This document shows positions 19,536-27,288 of a stretch of 64,000 bases of DNA, piece by piece. The stretch's first letter is position 1. Each line of letters begins with the position of its first letter. The notes under the pieces were generated by a model. It saw only the letters and a program-made list of their open reading frames with translations. It was not told the origin of the DNA and did no database searches. Source of the DNA: Paracoccaceae bacterium (GTDB lineage: Bacteria; Pseudomonadota; Alphaproteobacteria; Rhodobacterales; Rhodobacteraceae); NCBI GenBank assembly GCA_023383015.1, contig JAHDXW010000008.1, forward strand, positions 62,001 to 126,000, written 5' to 3'. The translations under genes were made by a program, and so were the position numbers.

Positions 19536-19991
19536 GTGATCACGCGGGCCGGCAGGATGCGCGCGCTGGCGCTCGGCCTTCTCCTCGTGGCGGCGGGATG
19601 CGCGCCGATGTTCCGCAACCACGGCTACGTGCCGCCGCAGGAGGCGCTGGATGCGGTGGTGGTCGGCGTCGACACGCGCGACAGCATCGGCGAGACGCTC
19701 GGCCGGCCCTCTGCGGCCGGCATCATGGCCGACTCGGGCTGGTACTACGTCGAGAGCCGCTGGAAGCACTACGGCGCCCGTGCCCCCGAGGAGATCGACC
19801 GCCAGGTGGTCGCGATCAGCTTCGACACGGCCGGCGTCGTCACCGACATCGAGCGTTTCGGGCTCGAGGACGGCCGTGTCGTCCGCCTGTCCGGCCGGCT
19901 GACCGAGAGCTCGATCCGCGAGGTCAGCTTCCTGCGCCAGCTCTACCGCAACTTCGGGCGGATCAACCCCGGCGACTTCTTCCGCCGCTGA
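19536..19991 (+). CDS. bamE: BamE-type outer membrane assembly lipoprotein (SmpA/OmlA)
   Basis: A 151-residue lipoprotein of the BAM complex that inserts outer-membrane beta-barrels. The signal peptide ends with ALGLLLVAAGC, a lipobox-type cleavage before Cys23. The SmpA/OmlA domain shows VVVGVDTRDSIGETLGRPSAAG and WYYVESRWKHYG. The GTG at 19536 is preferred because GGGGAGG lies about 10 bp upstream; the ATG at 19557 would give a shorter signal peptide without a good ribosome-binding site. Divergent from yceD, as in many alphaproteobacteria. Confidence 0.9.
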   Translation: MITRAGRMRALALGLLLVAAGCAPMFRNHGYVPPQEALDAVVVGVDTRDSIGETLGRPSAAGIMADSGWYYVESRWKHYGARAPEEIDRQVVAISFDTAGVVTDIERFGLEDGRVVRLSGRLTESSIREVSFLRQLYRNFGRINPGDFFRR

Positions 19992-20021
19992 GGCCCGCGG
20001 CCCGTCCGGGCGGCCGCCCGC

Positions 20022-20501
20022 TCAGCCGCCCAGCGGGCCGTCCTGCGGCCCGCCTTCCGGCCCGTCCGGCGCGGCGCCCTCGGCGGCCGTCCCGGGCACG
20101 AAGCGAAGCGCCACGCCGTTGATGCAGTAGCGCAGCCCGGTGGGCGCCGGCCCGTCGGGAAACACATGGCCCAGATGCGCCGCGCAGCGCGCGCAGTGCA
20201 CCTCGGTTCGCCGCATGAACAGGCTGCGGTCCTCGGCGGTGCCGATCTCGGCATCCCCGGCCGGCCGCCAGAACGACGGCCAGCCGCTGCCGCTGTCGTA
20301 TTTGTGCGCCTGGTCGAACAGCGGCGCCCCACAGCAGACGCAGCGGAACTGTCCTGCGATTTCGGGAAAGTCGTCATGGCTGAAGGGCCGCTCGGTGGCG
20401 TGGCGGCGCGTCACCCGGAAGGCAAGGTCGGACAGGATTGCGCGCCACTCCGCCTCGCTCCTGACGACGCTCGGCGGAATCCTGCCGCTTGCCCCTGCCA
20501 T
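20022..20501 (-). CDS. msrB: Peptide-methionine (R)-S-oxide reductase
   Basis: Reduces methionine-R-sulfoxide in oxidised proteins. 159 residues. The zinc cysteines are Cys54/Cys57 and Cys103/Cys106; the catalytic Cys126 is in RYCINGVAL. The GSGWPSFW and FMRRTEVHCARC blocks are typical. No signal peptide, so cytoplasmic. The C-terminal tail is glycine/proline-rich and unlike the core. Convergent with bamE. Confidence 0.95.
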   Translation of the reverse strand: MAGASGRIPPSVVRSEAEWRAILSDLAFRVTRRHATERPFSHDDFPEIAGQFRCVCCGAPLFDQAHKYDSGSGWPSFWRPAGDAEIGTAEDRSLFMRRTEVHCARCAAHLGHVFPDGPAPTGLRYCINGVALRFVPGTAAEGAAPDGPEGGPQDGPLGG

Positions 20502-20538
20502 CGCCGTCGTGCCCCCGCTGTCGCACGGCCGTCACCGC

Positions 20539-20567
20539 TTGCCGGCAACACTGACCAAGCCGATTAT
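20539..20567 (+). promoter_or_regulatory. Candidate promoter of the olsB-like gene
   Basis: TTGCCG (20539-20544), 17 bp, GATTAT (20562-20567), with the ATG 40 bp downstream. It lies in the divergent gap with msrB. Confidence 0.42.
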
Positions 20568-20606
20568 CTAGCGCGGCGATCGCGTTCGCCAAGTGTGACG
20601 GGGGGC

Positions 20607-21377
20607 ATGGCCATGGTGCCGCTCCAGAAGGGCCGTTTCGCGGCCTTCATCGCCGAGACGCCGGACGACATCGCGCGCGCCCAGCGCCTGCGCTATCTCG
20701 CCTTCATTGCCCGCCGCCTGCCCGCCGGTGCCGCGCCGCCGGCCGATGCCCGCGACGTCGACGACTACGACGCCCGCTGCCGCCATGTGCTGGTCGAGGA
20801 ACGTGCCAGCGGCACGCTGGTGTGCTGCTTTCGCATCCTGCCCTTCGCCCGCGGCGACGAGATCGGGCAGAGCTATTCGGCGCAGTTCTACGAGCTCGAC
20901 GCGCTGCGCGGCTATCCCGGCCGCATGGCCGAGATGGGCCGCTTCTGCATGCATCCCGCGTGGCACGACCCCGACATCCTGCGCGTCGCCTGGGGGGCGA
21001 TGACGCGGATCGTCGACGAGGAGGGGGTGGAGATGCTGTTCGGCTGCTCCTCCTTCATGGGCACCGAGGCCGAGGCCTACAGGGATGCCTTCGCCCTCCT
21101 CCGCGAGCGCCACCTGGCGCCGCGGCGCTGGCTGCCGCGGGTCAAGGCCCCGGCGGTGTTCCGGTTCGGCCGGCTCCTGCGGCGCATGAAGGCCGATCCC
21201 CGGCGGGCCATGCAGGGGATGCCGCCGCTCCTGCGCACCTATCTGTTGCTCGGCGGCTGGGTCAGCGACCATGCGGTCGTGGACCGCCATCTCGGCACGC
21301 TGCACGTCTTCACCGGGCTCGAGATCCGGTCGATCCCGCCGGCCCGCGCCCGCCTCTTCCGCGCCGACGCCAGCTGA
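20607..21377 (+). CDS. olsB: OlsB-like ornithine/lyso-lipid N-acyltransferase (GNAT fold)
   Basis: A 256-residue protein resembling OlsB, which transfers a 3-hydroxyacyl chain from ACP to ornithine in ornithine-lipid synthesis. Marks: IARAQRLRYLAFIA at the N-terminus, DDYDARCRHVLVEE, the central AEMGRFCMHPAW strand, GCSSFMGTEAEAYRDAF, and the C-terminal PPLLRTYLLLGGWVSDHAVVD typical of the hemolysin-like acyltransferase group. The partner acyltransferase OlsA is not next to it, so ornithine lipid as the product is an inference. Two candidate ATGs (MAMVPL) lie six bases apart. Confidence 0.75.
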   Translation: MAMVPLQKGRFAAFIAETPDDIARAQRLRYLAFIARRLPAGAAPPADARDVDDYDARCRHVLVEERASGTLVCCFRILPFARGDEIGQSYSAQFYELDALRGYPGRMAEMGRFCMHPAWHDPDILRVAWGAMTRIVDEEGVEMLFGCSSFMGTEAEAYRDAFALLRERHLAPRRWLPRVKAPAVFRFGRLLRRMKADPRRAMQGMPPLLRTYLLLGGWVSDHAVVDRHLGTLHVFTGLEIRSIPPARARLFRADAS

Positions 21378-21478
21378 TCCCGCCGATTGAGGCGGCCGGC
21401 TTGCCGGCCCATACTGCCGCGGCGGTGTCGACTGCCGCGCGGCGCAGGGTACACGGGCAGGTGGCGGAAGGGGGGCGG

Positions 21479-22243
21479 ATGGGGGCGGTCAGCGGCCGGG
21501 GCAGGGTGCGGTCGGCGGCCGCCTGGGGCGCGGTCGGCCTCCTGGTCATCGCCGGCTGGCTGCTGGCGTGGCGTCTTGCCGCGCCGGCCGCGGCGGGGGG
21601 GCTCGCGGCCCTCTGCGCCAGCGGCGCGGCGGCGGCGGCCTTCCTGCCGCTCGCCGGCATGTGGGCGGCAATGGCGGCGGCGATGATGCTGCCCACCGCG
21701 GTGCCGGCGGTGGCGGTGTGGCGCGACCTGCCGCGCCCGGCCTCGGGCGGGGCGGTGGGAACGCTCGCCCTGGTGGCCGGCTATCTCGCCGTCTGGTGCG
21801 CCGCCGCCTTCGGCTTCGCGGCCGTGCAGGCGGGGCTTGCGGCGGCGGGCGGCCTCGGGCCGACCGGTGCCGCCCGGCCCTGGGCGGCGGCAGCGCTCTG
21901 CGCGGCGGCAGCGCTCTACCAGGGCTCGCGGCTCAAGGCGGCCTGCCTGTCCCGCTGCCGGGCGCCGCTGCCCTACTTCCTGGCCCGCTGGCGCCCGGGC
22001 CCGGCGGCCGCCACCGCCGCCGGTCTGCGGCTGGGGCTCGACTGCCTGGGCTGCTGCTGGGCCCTGATGCTGCTCGCGCTCGTCGGCGGGATGCACAGCC
22101 TGGCCTGGATGGGGCTTGCCACGCTCCTCATGCTGGGTGAGAAACTTCCCGGCCACGGCCGCCATCTGGCGCGGCCGCTGGCATTGGCGCTCTGGCTCGG
22201 CGCGGGCTACTTCGCTGCCGCAGTCGCAGCCGCCGCGGGTTAG
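21479..22243 (+). CDS. DUF2182 integral membrane protein
   Basis: A 254-residue, very hydrophobic protein with about six membrane helices. The DUF2182 signature near the C-terminus is clear: GLRLGLDCLGCCWALMLLA (Cys189, Cys192, Cys193) then MHSLAWMGLATLLMLGEKL. A second pattern, GMWAAMAAAMMLPTAVPA, is at residues 60-77. The family has no established function. It is the first gene of a tight operon with a DUF1326 protein and a DinB-like protein; DUF2182 and DUF1326 genes are often adjacent, which suggests they work together. Confidence 0.85.
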   Translation: MGAVSGRGRVRSAAAWGAVGLLVIAGWLLAWRLAAPAAAGGLAALCASGAAAAAFLPLAGMWAAMAAAMMLPTAVPAVAVWRDLPRPASGGAVGTLALVAGYLAVWCAAAFGFAAVQAGLAAAGGLGPTGAARPWAAAALCAAAALYQGSRLKAACLSRCRAPLPYFLARWRPGPAAATAAGLRLGLDCLGCCWALMLLALVGGMHSLAWMGLATLLMLGEKLPGHGRHLARPLALALWLGAGYFAAAVAAAAG

Positions 22244-22253
22244 GGAGGGTCCG

Positions 22254-22943
22254 TTGGCCGCACCGCAGAGACTCGCCGCAGCCCCGCTCGACAACCGCCA
22301 TCCCGCCGCGCCGCGCCGCGCCGGCCCGCGCACGCCCTGGGCGATCCGGGGCGAGCTGATCCTGAACTGCAACTGCACCGTCTTCTGCCCCTGCGTCATC
22401 AGTCTCGGCAACCACCCGCCGACCGAGGGGGTCTGCCAGGGCTGGGCCGGGATCCGCATCGACGCGGGCCATTACGGCGAGGCCCCGCTGGCGGGGCTGA
22501 ACGTCGGCCTGCTGCTCGAGATCCCCGGCCGGATGGCGCGTGGCAACTGGACCGCCGCCGCCTTCGTGGACGAGCGCGCCGATGCGGCCGCCTACGACGG
22601 GCTGGTGGCGATCCTCAGCGGGCAGGCGGGGGGCACCACCGGGCTCTTCTCGGTCCTCGTCTCGACCTTCCTCGGCGCCGAGCGCGCACCGGTGGCCTTC
22701 ACCACCGAGGGCGCCGCGCGCCGGCTGGTCGTCGGCCGCCAGATCGACGGCGAGGTCGTGCCGGTCCGCGGCGCCGACGCCGGCCGCGACCTCGTGGTGA
22801 CCAACAGCCGCTACTGGATGGGCCCCGACATCACCGTCGCCACCGCCACCCGCGGCCGGGTGCGCGCCTTCGGCAGGGTATGGGACTTCGACGGCCGCTC
22901 CGCCGAGATCTGTGCGATTGACTGGAAGGGACCGGGACGATGA
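22254..22943 (+). CDS. DUF1326 cysteine-rich protein
   Basis: A 229-residue DUF1326 protein. The family's cysteine cluster is at Cys39, Cys41, Cys45 and Cys47 (NCNCTVFCPC), a likely metal or heme-type site. WAIRGELILN precedes it and EICAIDWKGPGR is at the end. The start is TTG: GGGAGGGT lies 5 bp upstream, and no ATG or GTG sits between the previous stop and the conserved domain. No signal peptide is evident, so it should act at the cytoplasmic side of its DUF2182 partner. It overlaps the DinB gene by 4 bp. Function unknown. Confidence 0.83.
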   Translation: MAAPQRLAAAPLDNRHPAAPRRAGPRTPWAIRGELILNCNCTVFCPCVISLGNHPPTEGVCQGWAGIRIDAGHYGEAPLAGLNVGLLLEIPGRMARGNWTAAAFVDERADAAAYDGLVAILSGQAGGTTGLFSVLVSTFLGAERAPVAFTTEGAARRLVVGRQIDGEVVPVRGADAGRDLVVTNSRYWMGPDITVATATRGRVRAFGRVWDFDGRSAEICAIDWKGPGR

Positions 22944-23458
22944 CGGCGCCGATGATCACGCCCGACTACTGCCGCACCATGGGGCGCTACAACCTGTGGC
23001 AGAACCGCAGCCTGGTCGCCTGCGCCGACGCGCTGTCCGCCGACGAGCGCGCCCGCGACCGCGGCGCCTTCTGGGGCTCGATCGCCGGCACGCTGTCGCA
23101 TCTGCTCTGGGGCGACAGCGTCTGGATGAGCCGCTTCGAGGGCAGCCCGCGCCCGCCCGGCACGATCGCCGCAAGCCCCGGCTTCGCCGCCGACTGGGCC
23201 GACTACCGCGCCCGCCGGTCGGCGATGGACGTGCACATCCTCGCCTGGGCCGACGGCCTTGCCGCGGCCGACCTCGCGGGCGACCTGGTATGGTTCTCGG
23301 GCGTCCTCAAGCGCGAGGTGTCCATGCCCAAGGCACTGCAGGTGGTCCATTTCTTCAACCACCAGACCCACCACCGCGGGCAGGTGCACGCCATGCTGAC
23401 GGCCGCCGGCCGGCGGCCCGAGGACACCGACCTGATCTTCATGCCGACGATGCTCTGA
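22940..23458 (+). CDS. DinB/DUF664-family four-helix protein
   Basis: A 172-residue DinB-like (YfiT/bacillithiol-transferase superfamily) protein. Metal-ligand histidines are visible at the usual places: LSHLLWGDSVWM near residue 54 and FNHQTHHRGQVHAML near residue 140. YNLWQNRSLV at the N-terminus is the usual first helix. The family contains thiol transferases and isomerases; the substrate is unknown. The ATGA overlap with the DUF1326 gene indicates translational coupling in one operon. Confidence 0.85.
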   Translation: MTAPMITPDYCRTMGRYNLWQNRSLVACADALSADERARDRGAFWGSIAGTLSHLLWGDSVWMSRFEGSPRPPGTIAASPGFAADWADYRARRSAMDVHILAWADGLAAADLAGDLVWFSGVLKREVSMPKALQVVHFFNHQTHHRGQVHAMLTAAGRRPEDTDLIFMPTML

Positions 23459-23473
23459 CCGGAGGAAAGCCTG

Positions 23474-24466
23474 ATGTTCCGTGCACTTGTGGTCGAGAAG
23501 GGCGATGACGGGAACGTCACCGCCGCAGTCCGGACGGTGGCGGACGACCGGCTGCCGCCCGGCGCGGTGACCGTGGCGGTCGAGCACACCACGCTGAACT
23601 ACAAGGACGGGCTGTGCCTGACGCCCTCGGGCGGGGGAATGGTCAAGGCCTGGCCGCATGTCCCGGGCATCGACTTCGCCGGCCGCGTGCACGCCTCCGA
23701 CGACCCCCGCTTCGCGCCTGGCGACGCGGTCATCCTCACCGGCTGGCGGGTCGGCGAGGTGCAGTGGGGCGGCTGGGCCGAACGGGCCCGCGTGCGGGCC
23801 GAGTGGCTGGTGGCGCAGCCGGCCGGAACCGACAGCCGCTGGGCGATGGCGGTGGGCACCGCCGGGCTGACCGCCATGCTGGCGGTACAGGCGCTCGAGG
23901 CCCACGGCCTCGCCCCCGGGCAGGGGCCGGTGCTGGTCACCGGCGCGGCCGGCGGCGTCGGCTCGGTCGCCGTGGCGCTGCTCGCCGCCGCCGGCCACGA
24001 GGTGGCGGCGGTCACCGGCCGCCCCGACGCGGCGGACTGGCTGCTGGGCCTCGGCGCGGCACGGATCGTGCCGCGCGCCGACCTGGCCGAGACCGTCAAG
24101 CGCCCGCTGGAGACCGAGACCTGGGCCGGCTGCGTCGACGCCGTCGGCGGCACGATGCTTGCGCGCCTGCTCGGGCAGATGAAGTACGGCGCCAGCGTCG
24201 CCGCGGTCGGCAACGCCGGCGGGGTGGCGGTGCCGGCCAGTGTCATCCCCTTCATCCTGCGCGGGGTCAACCTGCTCGGCATCGACAGCGTCCGCCGGCC
24301 GCTCGCCGACCGGGTGGCGGCCTGGGAACGGCTGGCGCGCGACCTGCCGATGGCGCGGCTGGCGCCGATCGTGCGCGAGGCCGGACTGGCTGACCTGCCC
24401 GGTCTCGGCGCGGCGATCCTCAAGGGCGGGGTGCAGGGCAGGGTGGTGGTGGACCCGCGGCGATGA
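23474..24466 (+). CDS. acuI: NADPH-dependent acrylyl-CoA reductase type MDR (AcuI/YhdH)
   Basis: A 330-residue zinc-free medium-chain reductase. AcuI reduces acryloyl-CoA to propionyl-CoA, protecting against acrylate, for example from DMSP breakdown. Marks: LNYKDGLCLT near residue 40, PGIDFAGRV, the cofactor loop VTGAAGGVGSVAVALLAAAGH with GGVGS, and GNAGGVAVPASVIPFILRGVNLLGIDS, which is typical of the AcuI/YhdH group. No DMSP lyase or demethylase gene is nearby. It follows the DinB gene by 15 bp and may be part of that operon. Confidence 0.88.
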   Translation: MFRALVVEKGDDGNVTAAVRTVADDRLPPGAVTVAVEHTTLNYKDGLCLTPSGGGMVKAWPHVPGIDFAGRVHASDDPRFAPGDAVILTGWRVGEVQWGGWAERARVRAEWLVAQPAGTDSRWAMAVGTAGLTAMLAVQALEAHGLAPGQGPVLVTGAAGGVGSVAVALLAAAGHEVAAVTGRPDAADWLLGLGAARIVPRADLAETVKRPLETETWAGCVDAVGGTMLARLLGQMKYGASVAAVGNAGGVAVPASVIPFILRGVNLLGIDSVRRPLADRVAAWERLARDLPMARLAPIVREAGLADLPGLGAAILKGGVQGRVVVDPRR

Positions 24467-24488
24467 GCGGCCCGGGCCCGCGGCGGGG

Positions 24489-24516
24489 TTGAAAGGGCAG
24501 GGAGCGCGCCTAGAAC
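24489..24516 (+). promoter_or_regulatory. Candidate promoter of the class-V aminotransferase gene
   Basis: TTGAAA (24489-24494), 16 bp, TAGAAC (24511-24516), in the only gap between acuI and the aminotransferase. The start codon is 46 bp downstream. Confidence 0.5.
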
Positions 24517-24562
24517 AGAACTTCCGATGGCAGGAAGGCCAGCGCCGGCCGCAGGACCCGAC

Positions 24563-25792
24563 ATGACCACGCTCGATCTCGAATTCGTCCGTGCCCAGTT
24601 CCCCGCGTTCTCCGAGCCGACGCTGCGCGATCATGCCTTCTTCGAGAACGCCGGCGGCACCTACGCCTGCCGCTACGTCATCTGGCGGCTGCACCGCTTC
24701 TACCGCGAGCGCAAGGTGCAGCCCTACTGGGCCTTCCAGGCCTCGGCCCTAGGCGGGTCAGAGATGGACGAGGCGCGGCGGCGGCTGTCGCGGATCCTCG
24801 GGGTCGAGGCCGAGGAGGTTGCCTTCGGCCCTTCGACCTCGGCCAACACCTACGTGCTGGCACAGGCGTTCCGCCAGTTCCTGAAGCCCGGCGATACGAT
24901 CGTCGTCACCGACCAGGACCACGAGGCCAATTCGGGGCCGTGGCGGCGGCTGGCCGACGCCGAAATCGCCGTGCGCGAGTGGCGGATGGACCCCGAGACC
25001 GGGCATCTCGACCCCGCCGACCTCGAGGCGCTGCTCGACGGCAACGTCCGGCTGGTCTGCTTTCCCCACTGCTCCAACATCGTGGGCGAGATCAATCCGG
25101 TGGCGCGGATCGTGGCGATGGCGCGGCGGGCGGGGGCGTTCAGCTGCGTCGACGGCGTCTCCTACGCCCCGCACGGGCTGCCCGACGTGGGCCGGCTCGG
25201 GGCCGACATCTACCTGTTCTCCGCCTACAAGACCTACGGGCCGCACCAGGGCGTGATGGTCGTGCGCCGCGGACTTGCCCAGCGGCTGCCGAACCAGGGG
25301 CACCACTTCAACGCCGGCGTCCTCCACAAGCGCTTCACCCCCGCCGGCCCCGACCACGCCCAGATCGCCGCCGCCGCCGGCATCGCCGACTATGTCGATG
25401 CTCTCTATGCCCGCCACAACAAGGCCGGCCGGGACGCCAACGCCCGCGCCGCGGTGGTCCACGAGCAGATGCGTGCCCACGAGGTCGCACTGATGGAGCC
25501 GCTGCTCGACTACCTCGAGACGCGGCGCAACCGCGTCCGGTTGCTCGGTCCGCGCCGGGCAGCCGACCGCGCCCCGACCTTCTCGCTCGTCCACGAACGG
25601 CCCGGGGCCGAGCTTGCCGCCGAGCTTGCCGGCCTCGGGATCATGACCGGCGGCGGCAGCTTCTATGCCGACCGGGCGGTGGGCGCGCAGGGCGTGGACC
25701 CGGCGCACGGGGTCCTGCGGCTGTCCTTCGTGCACTATACCGCGCCGCAAGACATCGACCGGCTGATCGCCGCACTCGACCGGGTGCTCTAG
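24563..25792 (+). CDS. Class-V aminotransferase/cysteine desulfurase-like PLP enzyme
   Basis: A 409-residue fold-type I PLP enzyme. The Schiff-base lysine is Lys223 in FSAYKTYGPHQG. FENAGGTYAC near residue 28 and STSANTYVLAQAF near residue 90 are cofactor-phosphate segments, and TDQDHEANSGPWRRL carries the ring-stacking His of the cysteine desulfurase-like group. The usual mobile catalytic Cys of IscS/SufS is not evident, so a general desulfurase role is doubtful. Substrate unknown. It ends 3 bp before the photolyase gene, so the two are probably co-transcribed. Confidence 0.85.
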   Translation: MTTLDLEFVRAQFPAFSEPTLRDHAFFENAGGTYACRYVIWRLHRFYRERKVQPYWAFQASALGGSEMDEARRRLSRILGVEAEEVAFGPSTSANTYVLAQAFRQFLKPGDTIVVTDQDHEANSGPWRRLADAEIAVREWRMDPETGHLDPADLEALLDGNVRLVCFPHCSNIVGEINPVARIVAMARRAGAFSCVDGVSYAPHGLPDVGRLGADIYLFSAYKTYGPHQGVMVVRRGLAQRLPNQGHHFNAGVLHKRFTPAGPDHAQIAAAAGIADYVDALYARHNKAGRDANARAAVVHEQMRAHEVALMEPLLDYLETRRNRVRLLGPRRAADRAPTFSLVHERPGAELAAELAGLGIMTGGGSFYADRAVGAQGVDPAHGVLRLSFVHYTAPQDIDRLIAALDRVL

Positions 25793-25795
25793 GCG

Positions 25796-27235
25796 ATGGC
25801 CGCCGCGCAGGCCGGCGCCGGCGCGGCGCCCGCGGTCTGGTGGGTAAGGCGCGACTTCCGCCTCGCCGACAATCCCGCGCTCACGGCCGCCGCGGCCGGC
25901 GGCGGGCCGGTCATCCCGCTTGTCATCCTCGACCCCGAGACGGCGGCCATGGGGGCGGCGCCGCTCTGGCGCTGGGGGCAGGCAGTGGCGGCCCTCGCCG
26001 CGGCGCTGGCCGCGCGCGGCTCGGCGCTGGTGCTGCGCCGCGGCCCGGCGGCCGGGGTGCTCGCGGCCCGAGCCGATCAGTCCGGGGCGCGGGCGGTGCA
26101 CTGGGCGCGCGCGCACGAGCCCGCGGCCCTCGCGCGCGACCGGGCGGTGACGTCGGTGCTCTCGGCCCGCGGCATCGCCGCCGTGGACCATCCCGGCCGG
26201 ATCCTGCACGACCCCGCCGCCGTCAGCACCGCCGCCGGCGGGCCATTCCGCGTCTACACCCCGTTCTGGCGGGCGGTGCGCGGGCGGCCGGTGGACGCAC
26301 CGCTGCCTGCCCCCTCCCGGCTGCCCGCGCCGGCCTCCTGGCCGGCCGGCGAGCGGCTGGACGACTGGCGGCTCGGCGCGGCGATGGGGCCGGGCGCGGC
26401 GGTCGTCGCCCGCCATGCCCGGGTCGGCGAGGCCGCCGCCCAGGACCGGCTTGCGGCCTTCCTCGCCGGCCCGCTCGACGGCTACGCCGGGGACCGCGAC
26501 CGCCTCGACCGCGCCGGCACCTCGCGGCTGTCGGAGAACCTCGCCTGGGGCGAGATCGGCCCGCGCACCGTCTGGCATGCCGCGCTCGCCGCCTTCGAGG
26601 CTGGACGGCAGGGGGCCGAGACCTTCCTGAAGGAACTGGTGTGGCGCGAGTTCGCCTGGCACCTGATGCACCACACCCCCCACATCGCCGAACGCAACTG
26701 GCGCCCGGAGTGGGACGGCTTCCCCTGGGCCGGCGAGTCAGCGGTCGCCGAGCGCTGGCGGCGGGGGATGACGGGCATCCCGCTCGTCGATGCCGCGATG
26801 CGCGAGATGTACGTCACCGGCACCATGCACAACCGCGGCCGGATGGTCGTCGCCTCGTTCCTGACCAAGCACCTCCTGACCCACTGGAGGATCGGGGCCG
26901 ACTGGTTCGCCGGCTGCCTGATCGACTGGGATCCGGCATCCAACGCCATGGGCTGGCAGTGGACGGCCGGCCCGGGCCCCGATGCAGCCCCCTTCTTCCG
27001 CATCTTCAACCCCGACGCCCAGGCCGCCCGCTTCGACCCCGCGGGAGCCTACCGCCGCCGCTTCGTGGCCGAACTCGCGCCCCGCCCGGGGCCCGAGGCG
27101 CTCGACTTCTTCGCCGCCGCGCCGCGGTCCTGGGGGCTTGACCCCGCCCGCCCCTATCCTTCCCCGGTCGTCGGGCTCGACGAGGGGCGGGCGCGCGCGC
27201 TCGCGGCCTGGGCCGCGCGCGGCACTGGCACTTGA
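25796..27235 (+). CDS. phrB: Deoxyribodipyrimidine photolyase (class I CPD)
   Basis: Repairs UV-induced cyclobutane pyrimidine dimers using blue light. 479 residues. The N-terminal antenna-binding Rossmann domain starts VWWVRRDFRLADNPAL. The C-terminal FAD domain shows GTSRLSENLAWGEIGPRT, ELVWREFAWHLMHH, WRRGMTGIPLVDAAMREMYVTGTMHNR and the tryptophan-rich TKHLLTHWRIGADWFAGCLIDWDPASNAMGWQW region (motifs only). It begins 3 bp after the aminotransferase stop. Confidence 0.95.
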   Translation: MAAAQAGAGAAPAVWWVRRDFRLADNPALTAAAAGGGPVIPLVILDPETAAMGAAPLWRWGQAVAALAAALAARGSALVLRRGPAAGVLAARADQSGARAVHWARAHEPAALARDRAVTSVLSARGIAAVDHPGRILHDPAAVSTAAGGPFRVYTPFWRAVRGRPVDAPLPAPSRLPAPASWPAGERLDDWRLGAAMGPGAAVVARHARVGEAAAQDRLAAFLAGPLDGYAGDRDRLDRAGTSRLSENLAWGEIGPRTVWHAALAAFEAGRQGAETFLKELVWREFAWHLMHHTPHIAERNWRPEWDGFPWAGESAVAERWRRGMTGIPLVDAAMREMYVTGTMHNRGRMVVASFLTKHLLTHWRIGADWFAGCLIDWDPASNAMGWQWTAGPGPDAAPFFRIFNPDAQAARFDPAGAYRRRFVAELAPRPGPEALDFFAAAPRSWGLDPARPYPSPVVGLDEGRARALAAWAARGTGT

Positions 27236-27288
27236 GCGGCGGCGGCGGATGCGGCTAACTGGTCGTGCCGGCGATCGGAGGGGGGAGG

